From assembly GCA_005406025.1 (NCBI GenBank), contig BGZK01000711.1:1-64000 (forward strand): a stretch of DNA of 64,000 nt, given 5' to 3'. The translations under genes were made by a program, and so were the position numbers. Each line of letters starts with the position of its first letter. Position 1 is the stretch's first letter. Below, one piece after another: positions 61,901-64,000 of the stretch. This DNA comes from Eumeta japonica (lineage: Eukaryota; Arthropoda; Insecta; Lepidoptera; Psychidae). The notes beneath the pieces are model-generated. The model was not told where the DNA came from. It saw only the letters and a program-made list of their open reading frames with translations, and ran no database searches.

Positions 61901-63318
61901 ATTTCTAATGTAATTTCATTACCTGGGCAATAAAGATAATTTTTGATTTGATTAAATATTTTTAAATCTATTGTTTTATCTATTTGTTAAATCTATTTTT
62001 AAATCAATCAGGTATTGGATAGACAAAGACTCCGTCCAGAAGCTGGATCCGGCGTTCCAGAAAGTTCTATGGCTGTTTTCCTGCACGAACTCGTGCGCGA
62101 ACCCCATCGTCTACGGGCTCTTCAACCGCAACCGGTGGCGTTGGCGGTCAAACCATGTAAGCTGGATACGCTGATGCTTTACTTTCTTTGCGAAATTATT
62201 TTCATAGAAATTTATTTACAATGACACAAAAAAGTCACATAAAAAGCATCCACTTTATTATGAATTATGGTCGGACAGGACCGAGGTCAGAGTCGAGTAC
62301 GGTAAGAGGAAGGTAATCGCGAGTAAATTGGAAGCTAGACTAATATGGGATTTACTTATAATTATGACGTAGTTATGACGTCATAACGATATGGACTCGA
62401 TCGTTCTAAATTGACATGATTGACGCTGGATAATAACAAGATAGCAGCGACGTGTGCGCCGCGAGCCATCGGCTTCACCTCTAAGTAAATTCAACCTGAA
62501 TATTGTCGTTAACGACCGGGGCCACGATACGGTACCTGCGGGCGACACGATCTAAATAATAAGGTCATGTAATCGCTTAAGAGTTCTATGTAGAATAGAA
62601 TATAATATTTTATTTCAATATTAAATTAACTCTGTCTGCCTGTCTGTTACTTAAACCGCTAAACTGCTCTTTTCGTAACAAAAATATTTGCGGCAATACG
62701 TGTGCCGTCGGTGTGAGAACATGGGTTTTTTGGAATGGAATCGAGAACGGGAGTGAAATTGGGATCATGGCTGACAACGTCATCAAAAAATTCGTCGTAT
62801 GTCCACGCAGCGGGCCCGCGGGTCAATTATGTATATTTTGAAAAGAAACGTAATCTAGATCGGGGCCAGAATTGCAATCAAAAGCGGAGCTAGAACTGAA
62901 ATCGAAAGCAGGGACAGTATCGGGATTCCAATTGGTTTACAGTTCAAAATAAATAATGAAAGATTAGATGTCCACGCGGGCGGAGCCGCGGGCATAAGCC
63001 AGTTGTTAACAAATGACAACCTAGTGCTCAGAAAGAGGTCATGGAAGTTTTATCGGAATCTCCAAAAGCGTGTTGCGGATCGTACGTGATTGTTTCGGTT
63101 CTCAGCCCGCCAGGTGCAGAAGCGGCAGCGTCAGGCGCGGCTCGCGGCTGCCGTACGGCGAGTCCATGGAGATCCCGGCGGCGGCGCTGGCGCGCGCGCG
63201 CGGCTCCTTCGCCGACAGGAGCGCCGCCTCGTTCCGGCGCGACATCGGCTTCGTTTTTCAGGACGGAACGCACAAACACATAAACAACAACACTCACGTG
63301 AACAACGGCCTCGTATGA
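40823..63318 (+). CDS. AKHR: Adipokinetic hormone-type neuropeptide GPCR (AKHR or ACP receptor), 8 coding exons
   Basis: Class A receptor of the insect AKH/ACP/corazonin branch, related to vertebrate GnRH receptors. At the plasma membrane it should bind an AKH-like peptide and signal through G proteins; fat-body energy mobilisation is the known role of AKHR. Joined exons (40823-40923, 41580-41745, 42839-42987, 52890-53033, 57321-57484, 60144-60267, 62012-62156, 63106-63318) give 401 residues, the usual length. Seen: N-glycosylation sites NWT 18-20 and NDT 23-25; TM1 about 39-62 with G-N 56-57; TM2 with LAIADL, D87; TM3 ending DRY 138-140; disulfide cysteines C114 and C191; TM4 about 157-178; TM5 about 203-228 with P218; TM6 CWSPYY 273-278; LWYWID; TM7 NPIVY 313-317; a serine- and arginine-rich tail with C335. 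Odd: serine at 226, where AKH receptors usually have tyrosine. Family certain; AKHR versus its paralogue ACPR/AKHR2 unresolved. Confidence 0.85.
41580..41745 (+). CDS. AKHR: Receptor coding exon 2 (TM1, first loop, TM2 start)
   Basis: Acceptor TTCAG at 41575-41579, donor GTACGC. Residues 34-89, FNHGHLVSMVVYSV through LAIADLM. The first intracellular loop is very basic (RRKRAGRASR). The exon is strongly GC-rich at third codon positions against AT-rich introns. Confidence 0.9.
42839..42987 (+). CDS. AKHR: Receptor coding exon 3 (TM2 end, TM3)
   Basis: Acceptor GCGCAG, donor GTAAGA. Residues 90-138 plus two bases of R139: VTFLMMPLEIAW, C114, and FGLYLSSFVLICIAID. The intron after it splits the arginine codon of DRY. 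Confidence 0.92.
45956..46279 (-). pseudogene. Possible Harbinger accessory DNA-binding protein
   Basis: An open frame of 107 codons runs away from the Harbinger transposase, 64 bp from it. The product is charged, with WRFTKIMFLKNKV, and hydrophilic throughout. PIF/Harbinger elements carry a second gene for a Myb/MADF-type protein that helps the transposase reach DNA, and the divergent layout fits. No clear MADF helices can be read, so this is inferred mainly from position. A possible continuation (SDENTYANITEVPFLEDGG) lies near 45730-45780. Confidence 0.4.
46344..46930 (+). pseudogene. PIF/Harbinger transposase relic (HARBI1-like)
   Basis: After a good acceptor (TTTTTGTTTCAG, 46332-46343) the frame reads FRFLATGDSYRCPAFHF and STIAQTVLETCEIIL. 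A deletion or shift follows, then FYEQWNFPNYISAINGTHIG and LIEALVDGDEKLMFVNIGG with a stop at 46673. Downstream come PFVIVSDEGYPLMNYWMKPL and, after a further shift, YNYRLSRARTRRRA. These are the ordered landmarks of Harbinger transposases. The usual D of A-I-D-G-x-H is N (codon 46538-46540). With the stop and shifts the element is inactive. It lies in intron 3. Confidence 0.82.
47505..47568 (+). repeat. Perfect 23-bp inverted repeat
   Basis: AAGAAAATCGATTCTAGATT.. at 47505-47527 is the exact complement of 47546-47568, with a loop of about 18 bp. The sequence ATTCTAGAT recurs just downstream near 47601-47620. It lies inside intron 3, so it is transcribed with the gene and could fold as RNA. 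Confidence 0.85.
49118..49165. repeat. 18-bp inverted repeat
   Basis: ATGCACATTCATCCGTAC and GTACGGATGCATGTGCAT pair with one mismatch around a 12-base loop. Intron 3. Confidence 0.7.
50837..50869 (-). repeat. GC-core repeat remnant, inverted
   Basis: ACTAGCTTTTAGTTGCGACTTCGTCC is the diverged complement of the GC-core end seen at 1825 and 62979. Confidence 0.4.
50958..51620 (+). pseudogene. LINE reverse-transcriptase C-terminal relic
   Basis: A single frame from about 50980 to 51411 reads LPNVRHGFGTILVRNKELEF, VSLGITVDNRF, WGPHLSKLAKRLSSAAYVFK, QIRNLSDVETATLVFFSCFH, RQKRAVRAIYKLGPSASLR and FKEIGILTLASQFIYE. This is the region after the RT palm in a large insect LINE group. Stops interrupt it at 51100 and three later points, and the palm with its YADD box is missing. 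The 3' end to about 51620 matches the inverted fragment at 21650-22345. Clade not assigned. Confidence 0.75.
52890..53033 (+). CDS. AKHR: Receptor coding exon 4 (second loop, TM4)
   Basis: Acceptor ATTGCAG, donor GTAGGT. Residues 139-186 plus two bases of G187: YYAILKPLCLTW after the DR, then RRALVVAWVCAVLASLPQSF and HLGEHPEVR. W163 is the conserved TM4 tryptophan, and P172 a TM4 proline. Confidence 0.92.
54951..56011 (-). pseudogene. Mariner transposase, nearly full-length but frameshifted
   Basis: The minus-strand start at 56011 reads MTLKRQYFRATIFYDF. Further pieces are FNEFKRGCTNLTDNL, ILHKYLAVRKLGTRWKPHNL, VTGDESWI and STQWVFPFEELPIKVKRAR. The second catalytic block reads ILLYHDKASPH and the third HPPYSPNFVQCD. 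The end is TPKFERAKCFSQWFRRMQ then INGYYFEKP, with a stop at 54951. All three catalytic aspartates of the D,D34D set appear, but stops and shifts break the frame several times. Length (about 1.06 kb) equals a full mariner transposase. It belongs to a different copy lineage from the one at 30907. Confidence 0.85.
56817..56940 (+). repeat. SINE-like dispersed repeat, copy 3
   Basis: AAATGCTTATTCCACAGAAG, GGGTTGGCAACGACTGCAG and TCGCTGACATCTACCAGGC match the order of blocks at 35138 and 39225, more diverged. Confidence 0.45.
57321..57484 (+). CDS. AKHR: Receptor coding exon 5 (second extracellular loop, TM5)
   Basis: Acceptor CTTGCAG, donor GTAAAT. Residues 187-241 plus one base of D242: YFQCVSYGSLPTVKHEFAYF and then VNMTLMYVAPLVSTLYCSSA. 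C191 is the loop cysteine that pairs with C114. P218 is followed eight residues later by S226. Confidence 0.92.
57711..57935 (+). repeat. Unclassified repeat fragment, partner of 6757-7085
   Basis: Contains GAGAAACGCACCGGTGACTC, then CCTTCGAAAATACTATAGAA. The latter is the inverted match to about 6795-6815. Lies in intron 5. Confidence 0.45.
57936..59620. other. Intron 5 interior, nothing recognised
   Basis: AT-rich. It contains a small stem TAACGTAAAA..TTTTACGTTA near 58233-58258. No exon or mobile-element motif. Confidence 0.45.
59621..59895 (-). mobile_element. LINE 3' end only, strongly 5'-truncated copy
   Basis: Matches 8439-8740 from the shared edge TGTGACGGACCGGGCGCACG. Shared blocks include AATACCTCTAAACACTAGGTGTC and GCAGTACTG. 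No reverse-transcriptase sequence follows, so insertion stopped within the 3' untranslated part. It lies antisense in intron 5. Confidence 0.7.
60144..60267 (+). CDS. AKHR: Receptor coding exon 6 (third loop, TM6)
   Basis: Acceptor GCTCGCAG, donor GTAATT. Residues 242-282 plus two bases of W283: EMRRSGVGILGRARARTLNM, then TVTIVIVFFACWSPYYCYCL. The short basic third loop, R-A-R-A-R-T-L, and CWSP are typical of AKH-type receptors. Confidence 0.92.
60268..62011 (+). other. Intron 6, 1.7 kb
   Basis: AT-rich. Contains the dispersed repeat copy at 61255-61690. The frame at 61264-61461 lies wholly in that repeat and is not a gene. Confidence 0.65.
61255..61690 (+). repeat. Dispersed repeat, copy 2 (partner at 1107-1450)
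   Basis: Extends further to the left than the first copy, with AGCCAAAATGGCG and CTATGTCCGTCTATCAGCTC before the shared CTGTCCGACCGCGTGTCACA block. The shared right-hand part includes AGCAAATATCAAAATGTGGC. Confidence 0.6.
62012..62156 (+). CDS. AKHR: Receptor coding exon 7 (TM7 and helix 8)
   Basis: Acceptor AATCAATCAG, donor GTAAGC. Residues 283-331: YWIDKDSVQKLDP, then LWLFSCTNSCANPIVYGLF. NPIVY (313-317) is the TM7 switch, and FNRNRWRWRSNH an amphipathic helix 8. Confidence 0.92.
62270..63005 (+). repeat. GATCG-rich arrays and two GC-core ends in intron 7
   Basis: Three array pieces (62275-62325, 62735-62775, 62860-62930). One poorer GC core follows at about 62802-62825 and one clear core with CCACGCGGGCGGAGCCGCGG at 62972-62991. 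Probably two nested or adjacent insertions of the moth repeat. They occupy most of the 949-bp intron 7. Confidence 0.6.
63106..63318 (+). CDS. AKHR: Receptor coding exon 8 (C-terminal tail and stop)
   Basis: The acceptor GGTTCTCAG (63097-63105) keeps phase 0 and gives residues 332-401, with GSVRRGSRLPYGESMEI and RGSFADRSAASFRRDIGF, ending NNGLV before TGA. A second acceptor 14 bp further (GTGCAG) would shift to a frame with poor GC3 pattern, so I prefer the first. The tail is rich in serine next to arginine, as expected for phosphorylation sites, and C335 could be lipidated. Confidence 0.75.
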   Translation, partial: PARCRSGSVRRGSRLPYGESMEIPAAALARARGSFADRSAASFRRDIGFVFQDGTHKHINNNTHVNNGLV

Positions 63319-64000
63319 GGACCTTCGAATGGGCTTCATTGTTTTTGAACTGCGAATCTATGACTGTACGGTGCTCTGTGTTTTTTGTTTGCATCAATTT
63401 TATAACTTCAGTCAATATAAAGACAAGGGTATTTAATATTGATATTGTTTATAAATTGTTAGAGATAAGAGAAGTTTTCTTTTTTACGAAAAGTTATTTC
63501 TTGAACAAACATTAATGGAAACTGAAATTTGTATGATTTGAGTTTGTTTAATTTTTTCATGTATGACTATCTGTACAAGCGTAAACAACTATTTTGTTTA
63601 TGGCTATTTTGATTCCTAACACTTACTAATTGAAAATGGGCTAATTCCAAAGAATAGTTTCTACTGAAAAGCATTTTTATTTCGTAAGCGATGTTATTAT
63701 TATACGATTTGATATTACTATCAATGTACTGAAAACTATGTAGGGCGTAAATATATTTCTCGCGTGATTTTGTAAAAGTTGTTCATGCTATGCCTTAAAC
63801 ATTTATGCATATATAATGTAAATCTTCATTATATACAAAAGATACAGCACAACGCACGAAACTGTGCCGCTCTGAATTGCCTGCGAATGATGTAATGCAC
63901 AGGTTCAACGTTCCCCGACCCTTCCTTCTTTACCCCCGCGTTCCTATTTTCCGCCATTGCGACGCTTTCGTGACTAACTTCACAGTGGCAGAGTTTAGTG
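63319..64000 (+). other. 3' untranslated region and downstream flank
   Basis: AT-rich with no further exon. No AATAAA is present; the variants AATATA occur at about 63414 and 63750, so the polyadenylation site is not fixed. GC-richer pyrimidine sequence at 63910-63950 holds nothing recognisable. Confidence 0.4.

Noticed and set aside
63090..63515. Alternative frame through the last receptor exon (141 codons)
   Set aside because: It needs the weaker acceptor at 63119 or no splicing, loses the GC3 pattern, and gives an unusual alanine/arginine-rich tail. The frame ending at 63318 is favoured.

Overview
The window reads as nuclear DNA of a moth or butterfly (Lepidoptera). It is AT-rich with short GC-rich coding islands. 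It carries one spliced receptor gene and many decayed transposable elements of types common in Lepidoptera: hAT, mariner, PIF/Harbinger, jockey-type and other LINEs, Ty3/gypsy, LTRs, MITEs, and a repeat ending in a GGCGGAGCCGCGGGC-like core. No bacterial gene structure, rRNA, tRNA or CRISPR array was seen. The species cannot be named from sequence alone.

The only clear host gene lies at 40823-63318 on the plus strand. It is a class A neuropeptide GPCR of the adipokinetic hormone / AKH-corazonin-related peptide receptor family. Eight coding exons with GT..AG introns join without a frame break into 401 residues. All seven membrane segments, DRY, CWSP and NPIVY are present. Its third intron is 9.9 kb. 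A leader exon begins near 40715 and carries two small upstream ORFs, so the promoter and at least one more non-coding exon probably lie further upstream.

The layout from left to right is as follows. A nearly complete hAT relic occupies 1-1113. A THAP-type DNA transposon copy at 1848-3621 is split by a solo LTR with a 5-bp target duplication. A dispersed element lies at 4362-4935, and a jockey-like LINE relic at 8439-9905. Microsatellites follow around 10.8 and 11.1 kb, a GC-rich island at 13.8-14.1 kb, Ty3/gypsy pol debris at 15.3-16.1 kb, LINE debris at 21.7-22.3 kb and a TA-rich fold-back at 23.5 kb. An LTR candidate lies at 24.6 kb, an open endonuclease-like reading frame at 25962-26390, a MITE at 27098-27445, and the inverted second copy of the THAP element at 28186-29265. 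A mariner relic at 30907-31811 is followed by the second copy of the 4.4-kb element, interrupted by a ~500 bp insertion. The stretch 34.7-39.5 kb holds short LINE and SINE-like pieces and a GC-rich hairpin, and then the receptor gene begins. Its introns contain a PIF/Harbinger relic, LINE pieces, a full-length decayed mariner, a LINE 3' end and several unclassified repeats.

No convincing new multi-gene system was found. The most informative observations are the receptor with an atypical TM5 residue and long leader, the nested insertions whose empty sites are present elsewhere in the same window, and several long, near-perfect hairpins.
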